A stretch of 53,337 nucleotides of DNA from a virus: the IMG/VR virus record IMGVR_UViG_3300032892_000071, positions 1 through 53,337 of that record, one strand, 5' to 3'. This document shows positions 1-8,669 of this stretch, in pieces. Below the pieces are notes generated by a model, which was not told the DNA's origin, ran no database searches, and saw only the letters and a program-made list of their open reading frames with translations. Within the stretch, counting starts at the first letter, position 1. Every line of letters begins with the position of its first letter. A program made the position numbers and the translations under genes.

Positions 1-90
1 GGCCGGCGTGGGTCCAGGCCCGGAAATGCCCGCAGGAATGGTTCCGCCCCCGCCCCTGAAACCACCCAGTTCGACAATGGGAGGCGGCCC
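1..90. other. Left edge, no supported complete gene
   Basis: One forward frame stays open from the edge to a TGA at 57-59 and could be the last 18 codons of an upstream gene, but nothing recognisable is encoded. A purine-rich ribosome binding site, GGGAGGCGG, lies at about 78-86 just ahead of the GTG that starts the tail spike gene. Confidence 0.3.
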
Positions 91-3000
91 GTGGCGCAGC
101 AGTACTTCTACACCTCCGACGCCGTCCAGACGTCCCTGTCCGCGTCCCTCGGCGCCGTCTCGGCGCCGTCCACCGGGCAGACGGTGCAGGTCGCGTCGAT
201 CGCCGGGTGGCCCACCCAGTTCCCGGCGCCGATGCTGCTCGAGTGGGGCACCGTCAACCAGGAACGGGTCACGCTGACGCAGGCGGCGACCGGCAGCGGG
301 CCGTACACGTTCGCGAACTGTATCCGCGGTGATGACGGCACCGCGGCGCCGGCGCACACCGCCGGGGCGCAGGTCAACCATGGCGTGTCGGCCCGGGATT
401 TCTTCCAGATCGCACCGGTCTACAACGTGTGCGCCTACGGCGCCGACCCCACCGGGGTCAGCACGACATCCGACGCAGGCATCCAGGCAGCTTTGAACGC
501 CTGCTCGGCCGCAGGCGGCGGCACCGTCTACCTGGCACCCGGCCTGTACCAGATCTCCCAGACACTGCAAATCCACTCGGACACCACACTGCGGGGCGCG
601 GGGATGGGCGCCACCACAATCCGGTCAAAAAACAACTGGTCACCCACCCAGGTTGACGCCATAACCGGCGCCTGCATCCTCGCGTCGTACGGCAACACGA
701 CGGCGTCGCGGATAACCGTCGCCGACATGACCCTGGACGGCAACGAAAGCAACAACCTGACAATCCCGTCCTGGGCGGCTTCTTCCCCGGAGTGCTCACC
801 TGTCGGCATCGGCTACACGGACGACTTGTTCGTCCAGGACATCGAAGTCATCAATAGCGTCGGGCGCGCGATCTACCTGACGTCATGCACGCATTTCAGC
901 GTGACCGGCTGCCGTGTCGTGACGGGACAGGTCTACGTCGGGTTCAACCAGCAGGACGGCATACACGTGCTGAACTGCCAGTACGGCGTCATCAGCGGCA
1001 ACAACGTAGATACCGGCACGATCACCAACGCCGGGCAGGGCGTTGGGGACGACGGCATAGCGATGCGGCAGTACATCAGCTCAGCAGACTTGGTGAGCGA
1101 CGTCACGGTGACGGGCAACGTGATCCGGTCGGCCACGCGCGGGATAACGATGGACCTGGGCGGCGGCGGCGAACACAACATCACGATCTCGGGTAACGAC
1201 ATTTACGGGACCAACAACGACGGCATCAGGCTCGACTACATAATCAACCCGTCTACCACGGTGACCAACGTCGCGATCACCGGGAACACGATGTCGAACA
1301 TCGGCGCGATCAACGGCGGGGCTGTCTCCATAAACGGTCCAGAAACTTCGGCCACTGCCGGCTGGCACGACTGGGTGATCTCCGGTAACACCGTCTCCAG
1401 CATCCTCAACACCAGCGTCGGGATCTACGCGATGAACGGCTCCATGCTGGTGTGCACAGGCAACGTCCTCGACGGCCTGTCCTGCGTCAAAGGCATCCAG
1501 GTCGGCGACATCGGCACGACCTCCTGGCCGGTCACGAACTTCCAGGTGACCGGCAACACGGTCAACTTGTCGGCGTCGGCGCAGACGGCGGTGTACGGGA
1601 TCGCCGTCTACGATTCGTCCACCGGCTGCGTCACCGGTAACACGCTGATCGGGAACTCCTCCGCAGGGTCGGCCGGGGTGCGGGTAGCGAGCGTCGACAC
1701 CGCCTGCACCGGTGTCGCCGTCGACGGCAACACCATGACGGGTTTCGCGACCGGGATCACCGAGGACAACGCCGGGGCGCAGCCGGACTACAACACTTAC
1801 ACCTCAAACAACACGCACGGCTGCACCGCCGGGGTGAACGCCACAGGGGCGCACAGCACGGTGTCTGGGAACAGCGGCCAGATCGCACTGGTCTACAACG
1901 TGTGCGCCTACGGCGCCGACCCCACCGGCACGGCCAATTCGACGGCGGCGATCCAGGCCGCGATCAACGCCGCGCACACGTCCGCCGCCGCAGGCGGGAC
2001 CGTTTCCTTCCCCCCGGGCACGTTCGAGATCTCGTCCACGCTGACTCTCTACCCGAACGTCGATCTCACCGGAGCCGGCTCGGGGGCGACGGTCATCAGC
2101 CAGACGTCTACGTCGGCGAACGGGATCAGCGCAGTCGACTTGCAGTCGAACACGCTGTCGGGGTTCACTCTCAACGGGCCCGGGTCGGGCACCGGTATCG
2201 GGTTCAGCTCGGCGCTGTCGGCGAACCCGGCGCAGGGGAACCTGAACTTCACCGACGTGCAGGCCCAGAGTTTCGGCTCCCACGGGTTCGACATCCAGAA
2301 CGCGATCGCGTCCCGGTTTGAGTGCGTCCAGTCCACCACGAACGGCGGTCACGGGTTCTACATCCGGGGCACCACCTCGGGCGCGTCGGGCACGTCGTGC
2401 ACGTTCGTGTCGTGCTACGCGAACACGAACAACCTGATCGGGTTCTGGATCTACAACATGACGTACTGCGCGCTTGACGCATGCGCGGCGGATACCTGCG
2501 GCGTCGGCTACCAGATCGACAGCTGCCAGGGCGTCGCCCTCACCGCGTGCGGCGCGGAGGGGATCGTCGCGAAGAACGGCTACGACGGCACCTCGTTCAA
2601 GGTCACAGGCTCGTTCGGGGTCACGCTTAACACCTGCTGGACGTATCAGAACGATGCGGTCGCGTTCTGGGTCACCAGCGGTTCCACGTCCGTGTGCCTG
2701 ATCGCCCCGTACGAGAACAGCCCGCTCGGCGGGGCGACCGCGTCGGTGAAAACGGATGCGGGCACAATGTCGACGATCATCGGCGTGCAGAACGCGACCG
2801 CGACCGCGCTCACCTCCAACACCTATAACGAGCTGAACGACGGCACCACCGGGGAGTGGACCGTCGCGGGCACCGGTTACCTGTCCACGACCAACGTCTA
2901 CGGCAACCTGAACGTGGCGACCGCCGGCAGCGGGCTGCAGGTGGCGGAGGGGTCGAACGCGAAGCAGGGCACCGCCGTTCTCAACGGCACCACCGCGGTC

Positions 3001-3180
3001 GTGGTGTCCAACACCTCGGTCACCGCCAGCTCGCGGATTTTCCTGACGATCAACACGCCCGGCGGTACTCCCGCCAGCCCGTACGTGTTCGCCAGGTCGG
3101 CGGGGACGAGCTTCAGCATCAAGTCGACGGGGGCGTCGGACACCAGCACCGTCGCGTACGAGATTTTCGAACCCGGGTAA
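91..3180 (+). CDS. Tail spike/fibre protein with two pectate-lyase-type beta-helix domains
   Basis: A 1029-residue virion protein, probably a tail spike that binds or cleaves host surface polysaccharide. The GTG start is chosen for the Shine-Dalgarno-like GGGAGGCGG just upstream. Residues 1-105 form an N-terminal module. Two copies of a pectate-lyase-3-like beta-helix follow, opening at about residues 111 and 601 with the same string YNVCAYGADPTG and then a GGGTVYLAPG or GGTVSFPPG strand. Long runs of Asn/Gly-rich ISGN and VTGN turns are typical of parallel beta-helices. Residues 955-1029 form a small C-terminal beta domain (NTSVTASSRIFLT ... STVAYEI) that also occurs as free-standing proteins at 27.5-28.1 kb. 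No catalytic residues can be assigned, so depolymerase activity is inferred. It precedes a convergent HNH gene. Confidence 0.85.
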   Translation: MAQQYFYTSDAVQTSLSASLGAVSAPSTGQTVQVASIAGWPTQFPAPMLLEWGTVNQERVTLTQAATGSGPYTFANCIRGDDGTAAPAHTAGAQVNHGVSARDFFQIAPVYNVCAYGADPTGVSTTSDAGIQAALNACSAAGGGTVYLAPGLYQISQTLQIHSDTTLRGAGMGATTIRSKNNWSPTQVDAITGACILASYGNTTASRITVADMTLDGNESNNLTIPSWAASSPECSPVGIGYTDDLFVQDIEVINSVGRAIYLTSCTHFSVTGCRVVTGQVYVGFNQQDGIHVLNCQYGVISGNNVDTGTITNAGQGVGDDGIAMRQYISSADLVSDVTVTGNVIRSATRGITMDLGGGGEHNITISGNDIYGTNNDGIRLDYIINPSTTVTNVAITGNTMSNIGAINGGAVSINGPETSATAGWHDWVISGNTVSSILNTSVGIYAMNGSMLVCTGNVLDGLSCVKGIQVGDIGTTSWPVTNFQVTGNTVNLSASAQTAVYGIAVYDSSTGCVTGNTLIGNSSAGSAGVRVASVDTACTGVAVDGNTMTGFATGITEDNAGAQPDYNTYTSNNTHGCTAGVNATGAHSTVSGNSGQIALVYNVCAYGADPTGTANSTAAIQAAINAAHTSAAAGGTVSFPPGTFEISSTLTLYPNVDLTGAGSGATVISQTSTSANGISAVDLQSNTLSGFTLNGPGSGTGIGFSSALSANPAQGNLNFTDVQAQSFGSHGFDIQNAIASRFECVQSTTNGGHGFYIRGTTSGASGTSCTFVSCYANTNNLIGFWIYNMTYCALDACAADTCGVGYQIDSCQGVALTACGAEGIVAKNGYDGTSFKVTGSFGVTLNTCWTYQNDAVAFWVTSGSTSVCLIAPYENSPLGGATASVKTDAGTMSTIIGVQNATATALTSNTYNELNDGTTGEWTVAGTGYLSTTNVYGNLNVATAGSGLQVAEGSNAKQGTAVLNGTTAVVVSNTSVTASSRIFLTINTPGGTPASPYVFARSAGTSFSIKSTGASDTSTVAYEIFEPG
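418..1928 (+). repeat. Two-copy intragenic DNA repeat in the tail spike gene (418-456 and 1890-1928)
   Basis: About 39 bp around the start of each beta-helix domain are essentially identical, coding for YNVCAYGADPTG in both copies. The flanking bases are also alike (CAGATCGCAC before each). Nucleotide-level identity next to divergent domain bodies suggests recent duplication or ongoing recombination at the domain boundary. Confidence 0.8.
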
Positions 3181-3201
3181 GCAGGCCGGGTCGCGCCCGC
3201 C

Positions 3202-3220
3202 CGCCGGAATGATTCCGGCG
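3202..3220. terminator. Possible hairpin terminator between convergent genes
   Basis: A perfect 8-bp stem, CGCCGGAA paired with TTCCGGCG around a TGA triloop, lies between the tail spike stop and the end of the convergent HNH gene. A short T run (TTTT, about 3235-3238) follows only after a gap, so termination is uncertain. Confidence 0.35.
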
Positions 3221-3223
3221 CCG

Positions 3224-3997
3224 CTAGCGGGGCCTTTTCACCAGGAGCCTGTGCCGCTCACGGTGACACTCGTCACAGAGTGAGATTAGGTTCGACGGGT
3301 CGTTGTTGAACTTGTTTGTGTCGATGTGGTGGACATGCAGGCCGGTGCCCCAATGGGTTCGCTGTTTGCCGCAGTCCCGGCAGGTCCACTTATCGCGGTA
3401 CCGGATGTTCCGGGAAATCCGTTTCCACTCGGGCGCGTAGTCCCATTCAGCTACGCCTCCTTTCCACGCCGGGTTCAGCGGGCCGGCCTGCCGCCCGATA
3501 TGGGCGTCTGACATGTCCCGCCGCTTGATGCCGAGCAAGTCCATGTAGTAGAAGATGGTCTGTATGGTCACGTCATGCTCGGCCGCTATCTCGGCTAGCG
3601 TGCGCCGTTTGCCGACGTATTGCTCGTAGAGCCACGCTTCCTGCTTGTACGGCGCGGCCGGATGGTAGTGCCCTGTCACGTAACGGTTCCAGCGGTTCTT
3701 GCGCCGGTTCCACGCGGTTCGCTCTCCGCACCCGCAGGTGCAGGCAGGGGCATCTGATACCGGAACGTTCTTGACTGGCTTGCATGCTTTTCCGCCCGAA
3801 TGCGATTCCCGCGCGGAGCGGATTTCCACACCCCGCAGCCGCAGCCATCGGTAGAGAGTCTGCGGCCGTACGCCGTAGTCGCGTGCTATTATTACCGTTC
3901 CTTCCCATGTTCCATCCGGCAGCCTGGTCGTATAGCGTCTGACGATCTCGTCGACCTGCGCAGGCGTGAGTTTTCGGCGACGTTCTCCAGTAAGCAT
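3224..3997 (-). CDS. Free-standing HNH homing endonuclease
   Basis: A 257-residue protein. The N-terminal third has helix-turn-helix-like segments (VIIARDYGVRPQTLYRWL, and a second copy TLAEIAAEHDVTIQTIFYYM at about 135-155) that probably bind DNA. The C-terminus is an HNH nuclease: a CRDCGKQ zinc pair, the catalytic HVHHIDTNKFNNDPSNL core and CDECHRERH. It sits on the strand opposite its neighbours, between the tail spike gene and the sugar genes, which is a typical place for a mobile homing gene. Its base composition is less GC-rich than that of its neighbours, which fits recent transfer. The ATG at 3997 is the first start available. The adjacent glycosyltransferase has a broken 5' end. Confidence 0.85.
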   Translation of the reverse strand: MLTGERRRKLTPAQVDEIVRRYTTRLPDGTWEGTVIIARDYGVRPQTLYRWLRLRGVEIRSARESHSGGKACKPVKNVPVSDAPACTCGCGERTAWNRRKNRWNRYVTGHYHPAAPYKQEAWLYEQYVGKRRTLAEIAAEHDVTIQTIFYYMDLLGIKRRDMSDAHIGRQAGPLNPAWKGGVAEWDYAPEWKRISRNIRYRDKWTCRDCGKQRTHWGTGLHVHHIDTNKFNNDPSNLISLCDECHRERHRLLVKRPR

Positions 3998-4036
3998 TAA
4001 TACATACTAGTGCACCATGCTTTAAAGTGTGGCGCA

Positions 4037-4098
4037 AAGGAGGTGGTGCTGGGAGTGAAGATGTTGATAAACTCCAATTTACGCCCCTTTTCTTAAGA
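4037..4098 (+). other. Ribosome binding site, start and frameshift of the glycosyltransferase gene
   Basis: AAAGGAGGTGG at about 4036-4046 is a strong ribosome binding site. It is followed by GTG at 4055 and ATG at 4061. This frame reads MLINSN and then meets TAA at 4094. Removing one T from the TTT at 4078-4080 gives N-S-N-Y-A-P-F-L-K-T-G-Y-G, a standard GT-B N-terminus that runs on in the main frame. The gene therefore has a one-base insertion, is phase-variable, or carries a sequencing error in a short homopolymer. Confidence 0.7.
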
Positions 4099-4127
4099 CC
4101 GGCTACGGTATTCAGACGGCGCAGCTG

Positions 4128-5750
4128 GTGCGGAGGCTCACCAAAGCCGGGCACGAGGTGTCCATCAGCTCGCCGTACTCGTTTTTCGGGAACGCGTTCA
4201 ACTGGGAAGGCCACACCGTCCTCCCCGGCGGCCTCGACGCCTTCGGCTCCGATGTCATCGACGCCCACTACCGCTACGTGAACGCGGACCTCCTCATCAC
4301 CTTGTGCGACGTGTTCGCCATGGACGCCAAAAAACTCAAAGGACTCAACGTCGCGCACTGGATGCCCGTCGACTCCAACCCGCTCGGCGCGATGGACAAA
4401 ATCAAGCTTGAGCAGTCCGGCGGCACCCCAATCGCGTTCAGCAGGTTCGGTGAGGACAAACTCCGCGAAGCAGGCTGGGAACCTCTCTACGCCCCCCACG
4501 GCATCGACACCGCAGTGTTCAAGCCCCCCGCCGACCGGGACAAGCTGCGGGAAGACATGGGCATCAGCGCGAACACCTTCCTCATCGGCGTCTGCGCGAT
4601 CAACAAGGACGCCGGTAACCGGAAAGCGCTGCCGGAGCAGATGCTTGCGTTCGCCCGGTTCCACAACCGGCACCCCAACAGCAGGCTCGTCATCCACTCG
4701 GTGATCAACGCGAAGCAGATCGGCGGGATCAACCTCCAGTCCATCGCCGGGAGCCTCGGCATCGCCGACGCGGTCATGTTCCCCGACCAGCACGCCTACA
4801 CGTGCGGGCTGATCGGCGAAGAGTCGATGGTGGAATGGTTCGGCTGCCTCGACCTGTACTCCGGCTGCTCCCTCGCCGAAGGGTTCGGCCTGCCGTCCCT
4901 CGAGGCGCAAGCCTGCGGCGTGCCCGTCGTCGTCACCGACGGGTCCGCGATGTCGGAACTGTGCGGGCCGGGATGGAAAGTCAAAGGCGAACCGTACTGG
5001 TCACCAGGGCACGAGGCGTGGTGGATCCGCCCTTCCGTCAAAGGGATCCTCGACGCCTACGAGGAGGCGTACGAGGCGTGGCCGCTGGACAGCACACGTT
5101 CCAAAGCGGCCCGCGAGTTCGCCCTCCAGTACGACGCCGACGCGGTGTTCGATCAGTACTGGCGGCCGGTCCTGCGCCAGCTGGAGCAGATGGTGGAAAG
5201 CGCCGCGGTGTCGCGGGCGCCGAAGACCGCGACCGACTTGCAGGCCGACTACGAGGACCGCTGGTCACGGCCGTCGGACATGCAGCATTACATGCCGATC
5301 CTCCACGAGACCGCGCTGCGGTTCCCGGACGTCCAGGTCACCGAGCTCGGTGTCCGCGGCGGCGAGTCGACGTCCGCGTTCCTCGCCGCCGCCGAGAAGG
5401 TGGACGGGCACGTGTGGTCCGTCGACGTGGAGGAGCCGAAGGTCCCCGGCTACTGGGCCCGGACCGGCCGGTGGGAACTCACCGTCGCCGACGACCTCGA
5501 CGTCGAGCCGAAACTCTGCGACGTGCTGTTCATCGACACATCCCACGAGTACGAGCACACTTTGGCGGAGCTGCGGAAGTTCGTCCCGGCGGTGCTGCCC
5601 GGCGGGGTGGTCCTGTGCCACGACACGCTGAACTGGCCCGGCGACGGCGTCGCCAGAGCCCTCGACACCTACTGCGCCGAGGAGGGCCTGGAGTGGGAGG
5701 AGATCGGGCACGGCCGCTACGGCCTGGGCCGGATCACCATCCCCGGCTAG
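4128..5750 (+). CDS. GT-B glycosyltransferase fused to a class I methyltransferase
   Basis: The open frame starts here at GTG, but the natural start is almost certainly 4055/4061 in a frame one base away. The missing N-terminus would supply the NSNYAPFLKTGYG donor/acceptor loop. Residues up to about 345 are a glycosyltransferase family 4-like GT-B fold (YAPHGIDTAVFKPP, then GFGLPSLEAQACGVPVVVT, the nucleotide-sugar binding EX7E-type segment). Residues from about 365 to 540 resemble a class I SAM-dependent methyltransferase (VTELGVRGGESTSAFL as motif I, DVLFIDTSHEYEHTLAEL, LPGGVVLCHDT). The fused enzyme would transfer and methylate a sugar, possibly on virion proteins or cell wall. The stop shares a CTAG with the stop of the convergent epimerase gene. 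Confidence 0.85.
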   Translation: MRRLTKAGHEVSISSPYSFFGNAFNWEGHTVLPGGLDAFGSDVIDAHYRYVNADLLITLCDVFAMDAKKLKGLNVAHWMPVDSNPLGAMDKIKLEQSGGTPIAFSRFGEDKLREAGWEPLYAPHGIDTAVFKPPADRDKLREDMGISANTFLIGVCAINKDAGNRKALPEQMLAFARFHNRHPNSRLVIHSVINAKQIGGINLQSIAGSLGIADAVMFPDQHAYTCGLIGEESMVEWFGCLDLYSGCSLAEGFGLPSLEAQACGVPVVVTDGSAMSELCGPGWKVKGEPYWSPGHEAWWIRPSVKGILDAYEEAYEAWPLDSTRSKAAREFALQYDADAVFDQYWRPVLRQLEQMVESAAVSRAPKTATDLQADYEDRWSRPSDMQHYMPILHETALRFPDVQVTELGVRGGESTSAFLAAAEKVDGHVWSVDVEEPKVPGYWARTGRWELTVADDLDVEPKLCDVLFIDTSHEYEHTLAELRKFVPAVLPGGVVLCHDTLNWPGDGVARALDTYCAEEGLEWEEIGHGRYGLGRITIPG

Positions 5751-6769
5751 ATCGCCCCCGCCCGGATGGCCTGCTCCACCCACGGGATGACCTCGTCCAG
5801 CATCGCGCTGAGCGTCGTCGTGGCCCTGAACCCGAGGACCGTGCGGGCCTTCAGCGTCGACGGGACGCGGCGCTGCACGTCGTGGGCGAACGGCGGGTCG
5901 GACACGTAGCGCAGCGGCACCGGGCCTTTGACCTTCGCCCAGATCAGCGCGGCCAGCTCGAGGACCGTTGTGCCGGCGGCGGTGGCGAGGTTGAAGTCGT
6001 CCCCGCTGCGGGGGTGCTCCATCGCGGCCACGACGCCGTTGGCGAGGTCACCGCCGTAGGTGTAGTGCCGCACCTGCGACCCGTCGCCGAGGATGTGCAA
6101 AGGGTCCTGCCCTTTCAGGACCTTCTGCGCGAGGTCGGGGACGACGTGGGACATGGCGAGTTTCACGTTGCCGGACATGACGTCCGCGCCGCCGAGCGCC
6201 CGCTGTTCCCCTACGCCGACGCAGTTGAACGGCCGCACGATCGTGTACGGCAGCCCGTACTGTTCCCACGCGGCGCGGGCGAAGTACTCGACCGCCAGTT
6301 TCTGGAAACCGTAGGAGGACAGCGGCGGCGGGATCGCCAGCTCCGACCCCTCCGTGGAGGGCCAGCTGGTGGCGGACTCGTACACCATCGACGACGACAG
6401 CCAGGTGACTTTCCGCAGCCTGCCGCGGCGGCGGGCGTGGATGGCGGCGTCGCAGGTGGCGGCGGTGATCCGCTCGTTGGCGGCCATCAGGTCGTACGGG
6501 TAGGCGTGGAAGTAGGAAATCCCGCCGATCTTCGCCGCGCCGGCGATGATGTGGTCCGCTTCGGACGCGAGGGCCTGCATCGTCGCGGGGTCGGCGGCGT
6601 CGCCTTCGACGAGGCGGTACCGCGGGTGCGTGTCGTAGGACTTTGTAACCGGCCCGTACTTGGACAGGTCGTCGAGGCCGGTCACCTCGTAGCCGCGGTG
6701 GAGGAGTTCGGCGACGATGTAGCCGCCGATGAACCCGGCGGCGCCGGTCACCAGCACCCGGACGCTCAA
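5747..6769 (-). CDS. NAD-dependent epimerase/dehydratase (extended SDR)
   Basis: A 340-residue nucleotide-sugar epimerase or reductase. Visible signatures are the N-terminal Rossmann motif TGAAGFIGG, DLSKYG after beta-2, and the catalytic YGFQK (Y-x-x-x-K) near residue 150. The length is normal for GDP-fucose-synthase or UDP-glucose-epimerase-like enzymes; the substrate cannot be told. The start is taken as the TTG at 6769, which overlaps the TGA of the dehydrogenase gene (TTGA), so the two are translationally coupled. A longer in-frame extension upstream is only a shadow of the dehydrogenase gene. The gene is convergent with the glycosyltransferase. Confidence 0.85.
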   Translation of the reverse strand: MSVRVLVTGAAGFIGGYIVAELLHRGYEVTGLDDLSKYGPVTKSYDTHPRYRLVEGDAADPATMQALASEADHIIAGAAKIGGISYFHAYPYDLMAANERITAATCDAAIHARRRGRLRKVTWLSSSMVYESATSWPSTEGSELAIPPPLSSYGFQKLAVEYFARAAWEQYGLPYTIVRPFNCVGVGEQRALGGADVMSGNVKLAMSHVVPDLAQKVLKGQDPLHILGDGSQVRHYTYGGDLANGVVAAMEHPRSGDDFNLATAAGTTVLELAALIWAKVKGPVPLRYVSDPPFAHDVQRRVPSTLKARTVLGFRATTTLSAMLDEVIPWVEQAIRAGAI

Positions 6770-7941
6770 ATCAGGGTCCCTTGCCCGCGGAGGCCCCAGA
6801 TGTCGATGACCGGCTTGGTGGTTTCGGTGTCGGCGTACTGCGGGTGCGGCGCGCCGATGATGAGCAGGTCGGCGAGTTCGAGGACGGTGGCGAGCGGCAG
6901 CAGCGTGTCGTCTTTCACGTAGGGGTCGGTGCGGACGACGGCGCACCCGGCGGTCTCGAGCTGCCGCTGCAGCTCGGCGGCGAGGCTGGACCGGGGGTCG
7001 TCGCTGCCTGCTTTGAACGCGGTGCCGAGGATCCCGACCGTCATGCGGTTCAGGCCGTACCGTTTCGCGGCGCGGGCGGCGACGTAGGCGGGCATGCCCT
7101 TGTTGACGGCGACCGCGACGAGCCCGAGCCAGAAGGTGCGGCCGCCGCCGGCGTACGCGGTGAGCATCTTGGTGTCTTTCGGCAGGCACGGCCCCGCGGT
7201 GAACCCGGCCGGTGGCAGGTCGGCGGCGCGGGGGTAGTCCTGGGTGACGGCGCGGCGGATCTGCTCAAAGTCTAGGCCCGCGTCTGAGGCGATCTGGAAG
7301 AACTGGTTCGCGGCGGCGAACTTGAGGTACCGCCAGGCGTTGGTGAACAGTTTCGCCAGCTCCGCTTCCGGGGGGCGGACGTGGATGATGCGGTGCGTGA
7401 GCTGCCGGAACAGTTTTTCGGCCCGCTGGGCGGCGCCGGGGGTGACGCCGCCGATGATCTGCGGCAGGCGGGGCAGTTCGCCCATGGCGCGGCCTTCGGC
7501 GATCCGTTCCGGGCAGCACGCCACGTCCATCGCCCACAGGTGGGCGAACCGTTCGGTTGTGCCGGGGGCGACGGTGGACCGCAGCACCAGCAGCTGCCCG
7601 CCGGGCAGCAGGCGGGAGCGGCAGCCGGCCAGCGCCGTGAACGGGTCGAGCTTGCCTTCGGCGGCGCCGATCGCGACGATCACATGCTCGGCGCCTTCGA
7701 TGACCGCGGGGTCGGCTGACAGGGTCAGGCGGCCCGCAGTCAGGGCCCGGCGGAGGGCTTCTTCCGCTCCGGCTTCGCGGAACGGCATCCGGCCCGCGGC
7801 GACTTGGCTGACGGCGGCTGTGTCGGTGTCGTAGACGGCGACCTGCAGCCCCCGGTCGGCGAACGCGACCGCGAGGGGGAGGCCGACGTGGCCGCAGCCG
7901 CCGATGACGGCGACGTCGCGGGCCCATCTGGTGTCCGGCAT
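6766..7941 (-). CDS. Nucleotide-sugar dehydrogenase (UDP-glucose/ManNAc dehydrogenase family)
   Basis: A 391-residue enzyme that would oxidise a UDP-sugar C6 alcohol to a uronic acid with NAD. The N-terminus has the Rossmann GGCGHVGLPLA motif. The middle has the helix with LAKLFTNAWRYLKFAAANQ, and residues around 250 carry GPCLPKDT with the catalytic Cys and the Lys-Asp pair. The C-terminal domain starts near VGILGTAFKAGSDD, as in the family. It is first in a two-gene minus-strand operon with the epimerase and diverges from the 7973 gene across 31 bp, which must hold both promoters or start signals. Confidence 0.9.
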   Translation of the reverse strand: MPDTRWARDVAVIGGCGHVGLPLAVAFADRGLQVAVYDTDTAAVSQVAAGRMPFREAGAEEALRRALTAGRLTLSADPAVIEGAEHVIVAIGAAEGKLDPFTALAGCRSRLLPGGQLLVLRSTVAPGTTERFAHLWAMDVACCPERIAEGRAMGELPRLPQIIGGVTPGAAQRAEKLFRQLTHRIIHVRPPEAELAKLFTNAWRYLKFAAANQFFQIASDAGLDFEQIRRAVTQDYPRAADLPPAGFTAGPCLPKDTKMLTAYAGGGRTFWLGLVAVAVNKGMPAYVAARAAKRYGLNRMTVGILGTAFKAGSDDPRSSLAAELQRQLETAGCAVVRTDPYVKDDTLLPLATVLELADLLIIGAPHPQYADTETTKPVIDIWGLRGQGTLI

Positions 7942-7972
7942 GGAAAGAGAGCCTAGCTAGTGACTGATCCTG

Positions 7973-8668
7973 ATGCGTGATCTGCTTGTTGTGGTCCCGT
8001 CGCGGGGCAGGCCGGGGAACGTGGCCCGGCTGGTGCGGGCGGTCGCCGCCACGTCGCAGGCGCGGACCGACGTCGTGTTCGGTTTCGACGACGACGACCC
8101 GTCGCTGCGCAAGTCGGCGCTGGCAGCGGTGTCGGCGGACGTGCAGGTGAAAGTCGTGACCGGGCCGCGGCGGGGCCTGGCGGAGTGGACGAATGTTCTC
8201 GCGCTGGCCGCCGCGGATTTCTACCCGGCGCTGGCGTCGTTCGGGGACGACCACGTGCCGCAGACCCCCGGCTGGGACAAGCTGCTCCTCGACGCGATCG
8301 AAGGCATGGGCGGGACCGGGATCTCCTACCCGAACGACCAGGTCCGCGCCGACGTGTGCGAGGCGTGGGTCATGTCGTCCGGCATTGTGCGGGCGCTCGG
8401 CTGGATGTGCGAACCCAGCCTCGCGCACTGGTATGTCGACAACGTGATCCACGACCTGGGCACCCGCGCCGGGTGCCTGCAGTACCTGCCGGATGTGATC
8501 GTGCGGCACAACCATCCCGCTGCCGGGCGCGGCCAGTTCGACAAGACGTATTTCGACGCGTACGAGGGCCTGCATGATGACCGCCGCGCGTACGAGGCGT
8601 GGTGCGCCACCCGCCGCAGCGCCGACGTGGCGAAGGTGCGGGCGCTCCGCGGGAAAGCCCGGGCGTAG
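7973..8668 (+). CDS. GT-A-like glycosyltransferase (phage sugar cluster)
   Basis: A 231-residue protein. It opens with LLVVVPSRGRP, the first beta strand of a nucleotide-diphospho-sugar transferase. FGFDDDDPS near residue 40 and ASFGDDHVPQTPGWD near residue 90 are acidic DXD-like loops suited to metal and UDP-sugar binding. HNHP near 180 could be the late metal-binding His. It is compact and lacks membrane segments, so it is probably a soluble enzyme that modifies virion or DNA components. The four sugar genes at 4-8.7 kb form one functional group; the acceptor is unknown. Confidence 0.75.
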   Translation: MRDLLVVVPSRGRPGNVARLVRAVAATSQARTDVVFGFDDDDPSLRKSALAAVSADVQVKVVTGPRRGLAEWTNVLALAAADFYPALASFGDDHVPQTPGWDKLLLDAIEGMGGTGISYPNDQVRADVCEAWVMSSGIVRALGWMCEPSLAHWYVDNVIHDLGTRAGCLQYLPDVIVRHNHPAAGRGQFDKTYFDAYEGLHDDRRAYEAWCATRRSADVAKVRALRGKARA

Positions 8669-8669
8669 G

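Noticed and set aside
4802-6922. A 706-codon plus-strand frame over glycosyltransferase and epimerase genes
   Set aside because: Arg-rich shadow that crosses a convergent gene boundary; the real genes have clear catalytic motifs in other frames.
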